From Promethearchaeota archaeon (lineage in GTDB: Archaea; Asgardarchaeota; Lokiarchaeia; Helarchaeales; RDOG01), in contig RDOG01000002.1 of assembly GCA_011365055.1 (NCBI GenBank), forward strand, positions 310,001 through 374,000: a DNA stretch of 64,000 nt. The letters run 5' to 3'. This document shows, in pieces, positions 54,198-63,035 of the stretch. The translations under genes and the position numbers were made by a program. The notes beneath the pieces were generated by a model that saw only the letters and a list, made by a program, of their open reading frames with translations, ran no database searches and had not been told where the DNA came from. Numbering within the stretch: the first letter of the stretch is position 1; each line of letters opens with the position of its first letter.

Positions 54198-55394
54198 ATG
54201 AACGAAGAATCTATTGTATATTGGGCACCCCCTATTGAATTTGTTGCATTAAAAAATACGAAATCAAACATGATTTCGAATAATTTAATTAAAACAAGAC
54301 TAATTTTAGAAAAAATTCTTGATAATATTAAACCAGGAGATAAGGTTGGAGTAAAGGTTCATGTTGGCGAGGCATATAATACTCGATATTTACGACATGA
54401 TTATGTTCATGAAGTAGTCGATTTTATTACACAATTAGGAGCACACCCAACACTTATTGAAACTCAAGGATTAGGAATGAGAGTACAGCACATTAAAATG
54501 TCAGATGAACATGTAATCAGGTTGGGATTGAGGAAAACAGGAGAAGAACATAGAAAGATTGCACATCTTCATGGTTATAATGAATCTATTATAGGAGCAC
54601 CACTTAAATTCATAGATGGAGAAAAAGGTATAGACAGAGAGATTGTTTCTATTTCTGGTCTTCAGTTGAATGAAGTGTCAGTTGCTGCAGGATTATTAGA
54701 ATTTGATAAAATTGTCGTCATTTCTCATTTCAAGGGACATGGTGCAGCAGGATTTGGAGGCGCATTAAAACAATTGGGTATTGGATGCGTAACAAAAACA
54801 AATAAGTTCCGAGCACATTTTGATAAACTTGAAGTAACTAAGAATTGTGACCCATCAAAATGTGGAAGTGAATGCATAGAAGCTTGCCCAATTAATGCCA
54901 TTAAAATAGAAGATGGAAAAGCTATCATTAATAGAGAAATTTGTCTTGAATGTACTGCATGTATGGAAAAATGTAAGACTAAAAGAGCAATTAGTTCAAA
55001 ATGGATATTATTTGATTCTTTTGCAGAGCGATTTATTGATAATGCTTTGGGTGTAGTAACTTCTATCGGTCCTGAAAATTTCCGATATATAAATTTCGCA
55101 TTTGATATTACCTTGAATTGCGATTGTGTTTCGAATCCTAGCACACCAATAGTTCCTGATTTAGGAATTTATGGATCTAAAGATCCCGTTGCTATTGATA
55201 AAGCATGTATCGATGCAGAAATCAATGCACCAGGAGTTCCTATGATGAATGATAAGGGAAATTGGAAAGAACCTATTAAGTCAGGAGTAGATAAATTTTC
55301 GGCATTACTTCCAACCTCGAATTATAAATGGCAAATCGATGCAGCAGTAAAAAATAGATTAGGTACGACAAATTATAAGTTGATAAAGATTTAA
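54198..55394 (+). CDS. DUF362 protein with two [4Fe-4S] ferredoxin motifs
   Basis: 398 residues. An N-terminal DUF362 region (KPGDKVGVKVHVGEAYNTRY, FDKIVVISHFKGHGAAGFGG) is followed by ferredoxin-like pairs: CDPSKCGSECIEACPINAI and then CLECTACMEKCKT at about 220-265. The second lacks the final CP and could bind an incomplete cluster. After the ferredoxin part comes a second DUF362 block (DPVAIDKACIDAEINAPG). Members are uncharacterised iron-sulfur proteins. It sits between two aldo/keto reductases, suggesting a shared redox task. Confidence 0.85.
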   Translation: MNEESIVYWAPPIEFVALKNTKSNMISNNLIKTRLILEKILDNIKPGDKVGVKVHVGEAYNTRYLRHDYVHEVVDFITQLGAHPTLIETQGLGMRVQHIKMSDEHVIRLGLRKTGEEHRKIAHLHGYNESIIGAPLKFIDGEKGIDREIVSISGLQLNEVSVAAGLLEFDKIVVISHFKGHGAAGFGGALKQLGIGCVTKTNKFRAHFDKLEVTKNCDPSKCGSECIEACPINAIKIEDGKAIINREICLECTACMEKCKTKRAISSKWILFDSFAERFIDNALGVVTSIGPENFRYINFAFDITLNCDCVSNPSTPIVPDLGIYGSKDPVAIDKACIDAEINAPGVPMMNDKGNWKEPIKSGVDKFSALLPTSNYKWQIDAAVKNRLGTTNYKLIKI

Positions 55395-55620
55395 GTAAAT
55401 TTTTTTATTTAAAATAAATGAAATGTAAGGTGTAAATTATAAGAATTACAGGCATGAAAATAGAATTGGTTAAAAATTTAATATTAAAAGAAATTTAATA
55501 TGATTTTTAGAGAATTTTTTTACATTTAAACGGAAGAAATTTCCTTAAACAAAGAAATAAATACTAATATTTTCATTATGCTCCTTAAAATGATAATGAA
55601 TTACTAATGGAGGGTCAAAT

Positions 55621-56610
55621 TTGGAAAAAAAAGTTAAAAAAATTAAGTTAACGGGTACGAATATTGAATTAACACCAATTGGACTGGGTGTTTGGCAATT
55701 TGCGGGCGGGCATGGAATGAATAGATTCATATGGAATAAAGAAATTCCTGAAGACATTAGGATAGGTATTGTAAAAGCGGCTTTGGATGGTGGTATCAAC
55801 TGGTTCGATACTGCAGAAGCATATGGTGGCGGACGTTCAGAAAAAAATTTAGCAAGTGCACTTCAAGCACTTGGTATAAAAGATGAAGAAGTCTTAATCG
55901 CTACAAAATGGCTTCCAGTCCCGAGATTTGCAGGAAATATTAGAAAAAGTATAAAAGATAGAATAGCAGCTTTAACACCCTATTCCATTGATCTTTATCA
56001 AATCCACCAACCATATTCATTTTCTACAACAAAGGCACAAATGAACGCCATGGCTGATCTCATCGAACAAGGAAAGATTAAATCCATAGGAGTAAGTAAT
56101 TTCTCAAAAAATAAGATGATTAAAGCATATGATGCATTAAAAGATCGCGGTTTACAGTTAGTTTCGAACCAAGTTCATTATAATTTGCTTCATCGAAATA
56201 TAGAAAAGAATGGCATTCTAGAAACTGCAAAGGAACTTGGGATCAAAATTATTTCTTGGGGACCGCTTAACCAAGGTGTGCTTGCAGGTAAATATCATAA
56301 AGATCCAAATCTCATGAAAAATATCACTTTTATTAGGAGAAGAATCCACCCCAATATCAAGAAACAAATTAAAAGAACTAACAATCTAATGAATGTTATT
56401 GAAGAAATTGCTGCTGCACATGAAGTAACAGCAACACAAGTAGCACTTAATTGGTTAATTAATTTTAATAAAGGTACTATTTTGGCGATTCCAGGAGCAT
56501 CGAAGATACATCACGTCGAACAAAATGTAGGAGCAATGTATTTTGATTTGGCAAGAGATGAGATAGAACGATTAGACGAAATATCAAGACCATTCAGTAA
56601 AATAAGATAA
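55621..56610 (+). CDS. Aldo/keto reductase (copy 2)
   Basis: 329 residues from TTG 55621 with GGAGGG eight bases upstream (MEKKVKKIKLTGTNIELTPI). It has the same motifs as copy 1: NWFDTAEAYGGGRSEKNLA, ATKWLP (catalytic Lys), LYQIHQPYS, SVGVSNF-like SIGVSNFSKNKM and IPGASKIHHVEQNVGAM. The active-site tetrad is intact. A separate promoter is likely, as 226 bases precede it. The copies probably differ in substrate. Confidence 0.92.
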   Translation: MEKKVKKIKLTGTNIELTPIGLGVWQFAGGHGMNRFIWNKEIPEDIRIGIVKAALDGGINWFDTAEAYGGGRSEKNLASALQALGIKDEEVLIATKWLPVPRFAGNIRKSIKDRIAALTPYSIDLYQIHQPYSFSTTKAQMNAMADLIEQGKIKSIGVSNFSKNKMIKAYDALKDRGLQLVSNQVHYNLLHRNIEKNGILETAKELGIKIISWGPLNQGVLAGKYHKDPNLMKNITFIRRRIHPNIKKQIKRTNNLMNVIEEIAAAHEVTATQVALNWLINFNKGTILAIPGASKIHHVEQNVGAMYFDLARDEIERLDEISRPFSKIR

Positions 56611-56650
56611 AAAATATATTTTTTTCCCTTTAAAATATTAAAAAGCAGCT

Positions 56651-57580
56651 TCAGAATTTTCTTATTAATTTGGATCTCAAGATTTCTGCCAATTCTCCCA
56701 ATCTATTTGCAGTTGAAGAAATTTCTTCCATTGATGCCGTCTGTTCTTGCGCAGATGAACTTATTTCTTCCATTGAAGATGAAGTCTCTTCGCTTAAAGC
56801 GGCAGTTTCTTCGATATCCAAAGTTACTTTATTAACTAATTCAACAGTTTTTTCAATTTCTGAAATGATTTCGTTAATTTTTTCACCAGAATTTGACACG
56901 GCACCCTTGGATTCTTCCGCAAGCTTGCGAACTTCATCTGCAACTACTGCAAAGCCTCTTCCATGTTCACCTGCACGCCCAGCTTCAATAGATGCATTTA
57001 GAGCAAGCAGATTAGTTTGATCAGATATATTTATTATGATGTTCATTATTTTTCGGATATCATTGCTTGAAGATTTGACTTTATTAGCTAATTCTTCTAT
57101 TTTTTTTGAACTATCGTTTATGGATTGTAATTTTTTTACTTGATCTTGAGATCCAGAAGTAACTTCTTCAGTAGCTGATGCAATTTCCTCAGCAGAAGCG
57201 TTAACTTCAGATGCATTAGCTGCTAATTCAGAAGATATGTTTGAAATATTAACGGATACTTCTGAAGATGAACTTATTTGGTCTGTGAGAGCAGATTGTT
57301 GTCTATCAATAATTCTCACAATATAAAAAGCAAGTAATATAATCTCTATGATGAAGATAGGATACCCTAAAAATAATCCTCTTATATCATTTTGAAATGT
57401 ACCAATTATCAATAAAAAATCAGTACCTAATAGAAAGAAACTGAGACAAATTAATATTATTACCTTGAATTTGTATGATTTTATATTCTTCGTTTTAGTC
57501 ATAAATAAAACTACAGCTAAAATTAAGAAAGTGCACAATAATATTACTATATAATTCCATTCAATAGCCACAGCTTGCAA
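56651..57580 (-). CDS. Short MCP-like transducer (copy 2)
   Basis: 309 residues from TTG 57580 with GGTGAA upstream. Three membrane helices (about 10-28, 39-61, 70-91), then the signalling coiled coil with [20 protein letters not shown] at the tip; no HAMP domain or sensor. Its hairpin-tip DNA matches copy 1 at 49.5 kb, while the flanks match the copy at 60.7 kb (see the repeat entries). It shares a promoter design with copies 3 and 4. Confidence 0.9.
   Translation of the reverse strand: MQAVAIEWNYIVILLCTFLILAVVLFMTKTKNIKSYKFKVIILICLSFFLLGTDFLLIIGTFQNDIRGLFLGYPIFIIEIILLAFYIVRIIDRQQSALTDQISSSSEVSVNISNISSELAANASEVNASAEEIASATEEVTSGSQDQVKKLQSINDSSKKIEELANKVKSSSNDIRKIMNIIINISDQTNLLALNASIEAGRAGEHGRGFAVVADEVRKLAEESKGAVSNSGEKINEIISEIEKTVELVNKVTLDIEETAALSEETSSSMEEISSSAQEQTASMEEISSTANRLGELAEILRSKLIRKF
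56907..56989 (-). repeat. 83-nt tract shared with 49498-49580
   Basis: 82 of 83 bases equal the tract in copy 1, including third codon positions. The abutting 40 bases (56878-56917) are identical to 60990-61029 in copy 4. The switch between the two patterns falls inside GGATTCTTC. Confidence 0.85.
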
Positions 57581-57670
57581 TATTTCACCAACCCTTCACA
57601 TCTGAATTAAAATTCTTTCCTTAAAATCAAGATAAATTTGAAACCTATTTATTAAATATCGGAAGAATTT

Positions 57671-57714
57671 TTTTTTCAGAATTTCAAAAGAAATAATACA
57701 GCATTATTTAAAAA
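57671..57714 (-). promoter_or_regulatory. Shared MCP-like promoter module (copy 2 gene)
   Basis: Read on the coding strand: TATA-like TTTTTAAATAATG, exactly 20 bases, then TTCTGAAAAA, about 90 bases before the TTG start of the transducer at 56651-57580. The same arrangement precedes copies 3 and 4. It lies in the 331-base spacer 57581-57911, in which nothing else is recognised. Confidence 0.65.
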
Positions 57715-57911
57715 TAAACATGTTGTTCGTATTTTTCAATAAGACTTATTTTAAGAATTTAGGAATCTTATGATATTTTTTTTATCAAATAAACATCAAT
57801 TAAGATTTAGATTCAAAATTATTTGCTTAAAAAGAGTTAAGTTATATTTTAGTCATATTTAAATTTCTTTTCAAAATTCATAAAAAAAGGAGGAATTAGG
57901 ATTTAAATTTC

Positions 57912-58874
57912 CTATTTTTTCTTCTTAGATATTGAAGAACTACCTGAAGATTTTGTTAATAACTTGGATCTTAATGTTTCTGCCAATTCTCCCAATCTAT
58001 TTGCAGTTGCAGAAATTTCTTCCATTGATGCTGTTTGTTCTTCTGCAGAAGCACTTATTTCTTCCATTGAAGATGACGTTTCTTCACTCAAAGCTGCTGA
58101 TTCTTCGATATCAAACGTTACTTTACTAATTAATTCAACGGTTTGTTCAATTTGGGATATTATATCGTTGATTTTGTTGCCAGAATTTGCCACTGCTCCC
58201 TTGGATTCTTCAGCCAATTTACGAACTTCATCAGCTACAACAGCAAAACCTCTTCCGTATTCTCCCGCTCGTCCAGCTTCAATAGAGGCATTGAGTGCAA
58301 GTAGATTAGTCTGATCTGATATGTTTATTATTATGTCCATGATTTTTCGGATATCATTACTTGAAGATTTAACTTTATTAGCGAATTCTTCTATTTTTTT
58401 TGAGCTATCATTTATGGACTGTAATTTTTTTACTTGAGTTTGAGTCCCAACAGAAATTTCTTGGGTAGTTGCTGAAATTTCCTCTGCTGAAGCATTGACT
58501 TCGGATGCATTTGCTGCCAATTCGGAAGAAATATTTGAAATATTAACTGATGCCTCTGTAGATGCATTTAATTGGCTTTCAATAGAAGATTGTTGTTTAT
58601 CAATAATTTTTACAGTATAATATGTAATTATCATAATAGTGATGATACCGATAGGATAACCAATTAACATTGCTCCTAACATATTTTGAAATGTTCCAGT
58701 AACGATTACGGCATCAAAGACTAACACAACAAAACTTATACAAGTAAGTACAATTACTTTAAATTTTAAAGAATATATACTTTTAGTTCTAGTCATAAAT
58801 AATAATGCGACGATAATTAAGCATATAAAAATCGGTACTAATATAAAAGTCCATTCTACTGGTATAATTTGCAT
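57912..58874 (-). CDS. Short MCP-like transducer (copy 3)
   Basis: 320 residues, ATG start with GGTGGAAG upstream. Three membrane helices, then the signalling coiled coil with [20 protein letters not shown] at the tip, and a Ser/Lys-rich tail ([14 protein letters not shown]) shared with copy 4 but not with copies 1 and 2. No HAMP domain or ligand-binding domain. Glu/Gln-rich pairs near [12 protein letters not shown] could be methylation sites. Confidence 0.9.
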   Translation of the reverse strand: MQIIPVEWTFILVPIFICLIIVALLFMTRTKSIYSLKFKVIVLTCISFVVLVFDAVIVTGTFQNMLGAMLIGYPIGIITIMIITYYTVKIIDKQQSSIESQLNASTEASVNISNISSELAANASEVNASAEEISATTQEISVGTQTQVKKLQSINDSSKKIEEFANKVKSSSNDIRKIMDIIINISDQTNLLALNASIEAGRAGEYGRGFAVVADEVRKLAEESKGAVANSGNKINDIISQIEQTVELISKVTFDIEESAALSEETSSSMEEISASAEEQTASMEEISATANRLGELAETLRSKLLTKSSGSSSISKKKK

Positions 58875-59483
58875 GTACTTCCACCAATTATGTTTTTTAA
58901 ATTTTACTCCCCTTGAGATGAGTGAAATACTAACAAAAATATACCCATACTATTTTTCAGAACGACAAAAAAAATAATATCCCATTATTTAAAAAATTAT
59001 AGTTTTAAATCGTCATTATCATCATTAGACATTCTAATTAATAATTGAAATTTTTCAATTCTCACAAAAATATATTATTTCTCCATTTTCTCAATAAAAA
59101 TGTCCTCTTTTATCCAATTGATCTTTTAAACTGCCCTATATTAAAAAAAAAGAAAAAAAAAGGTTTTTTTTGGATTTTAAAATCCAAGGAAAATAACATG
59201 CGAGTTTTGGCTGAAAAGTAACATCTGTTTTACTTTTTTTGGTTACTAAATTTTAATTTCTAAAATACAACAATGTGGACACGTGCTTTTATTTATCGGA
59301 AATTACTGGTATCCAAGAATTCTCAAAAGATGTGACCTTGAAAAATATAAAATGATTAAAAAAGCAAAAAAAAAAAGAAATAGAGATAAATATTCTTTTT
59401 TCACGCTTCTAATTTTGAGTTTTCATTATCTTAAATTCTGTCTTTTTACCCTTTTCTTTTACATTAATCTCCCTATCATCTTT
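58875..59483. other. 609-base spacer with palindrome
   Basis: Holds the copy 3 promoter (58953-58996), a perfect 18-base palindrome TTGGATTTTAAAATCCAA (59170-59187) and a hairpin with arms AAAAGTAA and TTACTTTT at about 59213-59236. The A-run stretches at 59140-59160 precede the palindrome. No convincing gene; a plus-strand frame at 59283-59621 overlaps the real gene at 59484 and is judged spurious. Confidence 0.5.
58953..58996 (-). promoter_or_regulatory. Shared MCP-like promoter module (copy 3 gene)
   Basis: Coding strand: TTTTTTAAATAATG, exactly 20 bases, then TTCTGAAAAA, about 80 bases before the ATG at 58874. Same boxes and spacing as at 57671 and 61780. Confidence 0.65.
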
Positions 59484-60467
59484 TTATTTGGTAGTTTTTT
59501 TAAGATTTTTATCTTGTTTGATATCTTTAATTTCATTTGTAAGCTTATTGATGGCCAATTCATTTCTCTTGTTCGTGGCTCGCAGCTTAATAGCGTAAAT
59601 CGCAGTAATGCTAGCAACTAGAAATCCAGGTAATACCATTGCGAGGAATATCAGATATGTAAATAAATCCAATACATTAGTATCGACTCCATCAGTACCA
59701 TTCGTCCCATCAAATCCGTCGGTCCCATCAACCCCATCGGTCCCATCTTCACCTGAAGGCCCTGCTTCGGGATGAATGTTAATTGTAGTAACTTCTGTAA
59801 GTGATTGAGCGGTTATGATGTCGAAGTAATTTACTACTATGCGTTCACTATATCGAACAGAACTACTAGTGCTGACCAAACGAACAGTTCCATTATAAAT
59901 ACCCGTATTAATCCCCGTTTCGACAAGCCTTATTGTAATTCCACGTGGATCAGTCACGCTAGTAATGTTCACCTCAGCCACGTTAACCGAGCTGGTATCT
60001 CCATCCATGCCTGTAAGATTCACGTGCAGGAAATATCCTGACGATCGGACTTGTATTTGCAATTCAATCGAAGTCACCGACATCGGAAACGTGTTCGGAC
60101 CTTTTTGGATCAGGTACGTTTCCCCGGCAAAACTATCACGTGCATACGCCCCGATTAAAATGTCGTCATACCCATCGCCATTCACGTCGCCGGCGCTGCT
60201 TACGCAACATCCCGCAAAATTGCCAGATGCTTCACCTTCGAACGACGCGTTGGAGTAACTAAGATTCAGGTCGGGGATCAATGTTCTCACGTCTAGTGGA
60301 TTGGGAACCGCGTTTCCAAGTGGATTAGGGGTTGATTCTTCGATCGCAATTGCATTGACTTGAATTAACGGGATCAAGGTGAGAAACATTAAAGAAGCCG
60401 AAATTAATAGCATCATTGTTAAATATATTGAAGTTAATTTACTGTAAATACCTTTCATTTTTTTCAC
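59484..60467 (-). CDS. Membrane-anchored surface protein: FG-GAP repeat, beta domain, collagen-like stalk
   Basis: 327 residues. A signal-peptide-like start (two basic residues, then a hydrophobic stretch to about 38); one FG-GAP repeat, AGDVNGDGYDDILIGAYARD (about 93-112); a beta domain with sequons; nine Gly-X-Y triplets (GPSGEDGTDGVDGTDGFDG and on); one membrane helix (FTYLIFLAMVLPGFLVASIT); and a cytoplasmic, Lys-rich coiled tail. AAGAGGTG lies before the ATG. The middle is far richer in G+C (150 of 300 bases at 60001-60300) than the neighbourhood. Related proteins normally carry several FG-GAP repeats, so this looks like a shortened or module-shuffled member. It lies between transducer copies 3 and 4. 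Confidence 0.83.
   Translation of the reverse strand: MKKMKGIYSKLTSIYLTMMLLISASLMFLTLIPLIQVNAIAIEESTPNPLGNAVPNPLDVRTLIPDLNLSYSNASFEGEASGNFAGCCVSSAGDVNGDGYDDILIGAYARDSFAGETYLIQKGPNTFPMSVTSIELQIQVRSSGYFLHVNLTGMDGDTSSVNVAEVNITSVTDPRGITIRLVETGINTGIYNGTVRLVSTSSSVRYSERIVVNYFDIITAQSLTEVTTINIHPEAGPSGEDGTDGVDGTDGFDGTNGTDGVDTNVLDLFTYLIFLAMVLPGFLVASITAIYAIKLRATNKRNELAINKLTNEIKDIKQDKNLKKTTK
59682..59762 (-). repeat. Collagen-like Gly-X-Y coding repeat
   Basis: Nine consecutive triplets (27 residues), mostly GTD, GVD and GFD. No Pro or Lys at the Y position except in the first GPS, so a stable triple helix would need metal-bound Asp or be only a flexible stalk. DNA shows recurrent CCCATC units of 9 and 18 bases, open to slippage. 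Confidence 0.8.
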
Positions 60468-60729
60468 CTCTTGTATATATTCACTCTAGTTTATATTCCT
60501 ATAATTAAAAAGAATGATAAGAACATAGAGGATTTTCGATTTTTAATTTTTTTGCCAATTCATATTAAGAAAATAACACTCATTTACAGGATCTTTAAGA
60601 CATTTTTTTTATCATTTAGTTGTTCTTATTTTACAAAAAGGAGAAAATAGTATCAATTCAAAGAAAATTGGAAGAAATGCTGCAAGAACATGAATACATA
60701 CATGATCACCATGGTATTTTAAAATAAAC

Positions 60730-61692
60730 TTATATCTTCTTCTTGGATACTGAAGAACTAATTGAAGATTTTATTGCTAACTTGGATCTTAATGTTTCTG
60801 CCAATTCACCTAACCTATTAGCAGTTGCAGAAATTTCTTCCATGGAAGCAGTCTGTTCTTCTGCAGAGGAGCTTATATCTTCCATGGCTGATGATGTTTC
60901 TTCGCTTAAAGCTGCTGATTCTTCGATATCCAAGGTTACTTTGCTGATTAATTCAACTGTTTTTTCAATCCTGGAAACAATTTCGTTGATTTTTTCACCA
61001 GAATTTGACACGGCACCCTTGGATTCTTCAGCCAATTTACGAACTTCATCAGCTACAACAGCAAAACCTCTCCCGTATTCTCCCGCACGTCCAGCTTCAA
61101 TAGACGCATTGAGAGCAAGTAAATTAGTTTGATCAGATATATTTACAATGATATCCATTATTTTTCGGATATCATTACTTGAAGATTTGACTTGATTTGC
61201 TAATTCTTCTATTTTTTTTGAGCTATCATTTATGGATTGTAGTTTATTTACTTGAGTTTGAATTCCAGATGAGATTTCTGCTGTTGTAGCTGCGATTTCT
61301 TCAGCAGAAGCATTAACTTCGGACGCATTTGCTGCCAATTCAGAAGATATGTTCGAGATATTGACGGAAGCTTCTGAAGATCCTTTTAACTGACCTTCAA
61401 GAACTGATTGTCGATCTTCAACAAGTTTCACAACGTAATATGTATTTCCAATTACAACTACTAAACCTGAGCCATAACCAATAATCATTCCAAGAATATG
61501 AAAATTAAAAGTCACAACTACTATTAAAACATCAAGAATCATAAACAAATAACCCAATGGAGTAAAAATAATTATTTTAAATTTTACAGATTTTACATCT
61601 TTAGCTTTTGTAAGTATTAAAAGAATAACAATAAGTAAACCACAGATTATAGGGACGAAAATATAATTTAACCAATAGGGCAAATACTGCAA
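60730..61692 (-). CDS. Short MCP-like transducer (copy 4)
   Basis: 320 residues from TTG 61692 with GGTGAGTT upstream. Three membrane helices, then the signalling coiled coil with [20 protein letters not shown] and the Ser/Lys tail [12 protein letters not shown]. No HAMP domain. The 40 bases at 60990-61029 are identical to copy 2, while the hairpin-tip DNA resembles copy 3. The gene follows the promoter module at 61780. Confidence 0.9.
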   Translation of the reverse strand: MQYLPYWLNYIFVPIICGLLIVILLILTKAKDVKSVKFKIIIFTPLGYLFMILDVLIVVVTFNFHILGMIIGYGSGLVVVIGNTYYVVKLVEDRQSVLEGQLKGSSEASVNISNISSELAANASEVNASAEEIAATTAEISSGIQTQVNKLQSINDSSKKIEELANQVKSSSNDIRKIMDIIVNISDQTNLLALNASIEAGRAGEYGRGFAVVADEVRKLAEESKGAVSNSGEKINEIVSRIEKTVELISKVTLDIEESAALSEETSSAMEDISSSAEEQTASMEEISATANRLGELAETLRSKLAIKSSISSSVSKKKI

Positions 61693-61779
61693 AGCAACTC
61701 ACCACACATTTAATTTTTTCGTTTTCTCTTCTTTTTCCCTAAAAACGAGTTAATAACTCATTATTGATATTCCCTATAA

Positions 61780-61822
61780 TTTTTCAGAACTTATATTGAA
61801 TAAATTTTACATTATATAAAAA
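61780..61822 (-). promoter_or_regulatory. Shared MCP-like promoter module (copy 4 gene)
   Basis: Coding strand: TTTTTATATAATG, exactly 20 bases, then TTCTGAAAAA, about 88 bases before the TTG at 61692. The rest of the 343-base spacer 61693-62035 shows no gene. Confidence 0.65.
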
Positions 61823-62035
61823 TAAATAGGTCAATTTTTCTATCTTTTTATAACACTATGGCAAGAGTCTCTTCAATTCTTTTATTTTATTGGATTAAAA
61901 CCTATATATCAATATAAAATGTTCATTTAATTTTTTATCTTTATTTATTCGTCCTAAAGCTTTTTATGGCAAAAAAATACGAGATTAAGAGTCAATTTCG
62001 ATAGTTTTAATTATTAATTAACGCTTTAATAGTTT

Positions 62036-62941
62036 TTAAAGCCCTGCAGTTACGTTTTTTTTGTATTTTTCCATTATTTTTTTGTATGTTGTCATATCTC
62101 CTTCTGAAGGAGGCTCAAGATCCTTACAAATATAATCCAAACCTAATTTTAAATATTTTGAAACACCTAATTTATGGAAAGGAAGTAAATCTACCCTAGA
62201 AACACATTTAAATTCTTTAATATACATGCCAATCGATTCAATATTTTCTTCAAAAGCCGTGTATTGTGGTATGATTGGAATTCTTATCCATATTTCTTTT
62301 CTTAACTCATTAATTCTTCTTAAATTCTCTAAGATTAATTTATTTGTAACCCCAGTATATTCTTTATGTTTTTTTTCATTAATAACTTTCATATCATATA
62401 AAACTAAATCTACGTGTTCCAAAATTTTTTCTAATAATTCCCATTTACATGCTCCAGATGTATCCAAGGCAACATGCATTCCATGCTCCTTGCATTGTTT
62501 GAAGAATTCGATAAGAAAATCGTGTTGTAAGGTTGGTTCTCCTCCCGATGCGGTTATGCCGCCGCCGCTATTATTATAAAAAGGTTTATCTTTCTCTACT
62601 TCTTTTACTAATTTTTCAACAGTAATTTCATATCCAATTAATTCTCGAGCTCCTGATGGACAAGCTTCTGCACAAATACCACAATTCGTGCATATTTCCC
62701 TATCAGTTATCAATCCTTGCTTGGTTGTTCGAATTGCTTTTTGAGGACATACTTTTACACATTCACCACAACCAATACACTTGATATCGTTCCAAACGAT
62801 CTGAGGATGTGATTTAATGCTTTCTATGTTATGGCACCACAAACAATGAAGGGGACACCCTTTGAAAAAGACCGTGGTTCTTATACCCGGTCCATCTTCG
62901 ATGGAATATCTTTGAATGTTAAATATCATTGCTTTCAACAT
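62036..62941 (-). CDS. Glycyl-radical-enzyme activating enzyme (radical SAM)
   Basis: 301 residues. Radical SAM triad FFKGCPLHCLWCHN (C29, C33, C36), then two ferredoxin clusters CIGCGECVKVCPQKA and CTNCGICAEACPSGA (about 57-110), the AdoMet motif ITASGGEPTLQ and DTSGA near 165. This is the PflA/HpdA/CutD layout with an extra 8Fe domain. The partner glycyl radical enzyme is not in the window. Divergent from the HMG-CoA-synthase-like gene (94 bases). Confidence 0.92.
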   Translation of the reverse strand: MLKAMIFNIQRYSIEDGPGIRTTVFFKGCPLHCLWCHNIESIKSHPQIVWNDIKCIGCGECVKVCPQKAIRTTKQGLITDREICTNCGICAEACPSGARELIGYEITVEKLVKEVEKDKPFYNNSGGGITASGGEPTLQHDFLIEFFKQCKEHGMHVALDTSGACKWELLEKILEHVDLVLYDMKVINEKKHKEYTGVTNKLILENLRRINELRKEIWIRIPIIPQYTAFEENIESIGMYIKEFKCVSRVDLLPFHKLGVSKYLKLGLDYICKDLEPPSEGDMTTYKKIMEKYKKNVTAGL

Positions 62942-63035
62942 AAAAGATCTAATCCATAATGTTGTAGTAAGAATTAAATCCTAAATTACTTTTAGTAAAT
63001 TACGCTTGAAAAGATTATGGGATTGAGGTGTAATA

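Noticed and set aside
53117..56610. Mobile element carrying duplicated aldo/keto reductases
   Set aside because: No transposase, integrase, terminal repeats or target-site duplication was seen; simple duplication and divergence is enough.
59283..59621. Plus-strand 112-codon frame rich in Phe, Leu and Lys
   Set aside because: It overlaps the C-terminal coding region of the well-supported surface protein on the other strand, has no ribosome-binding site and consists mostly of A/T-driven codons.
49212..61692. Chemotaxis island
   Set aside because: Only MCP-like transducers are present; no che or archaellum gene accompanies them, so the label would overstate the case.
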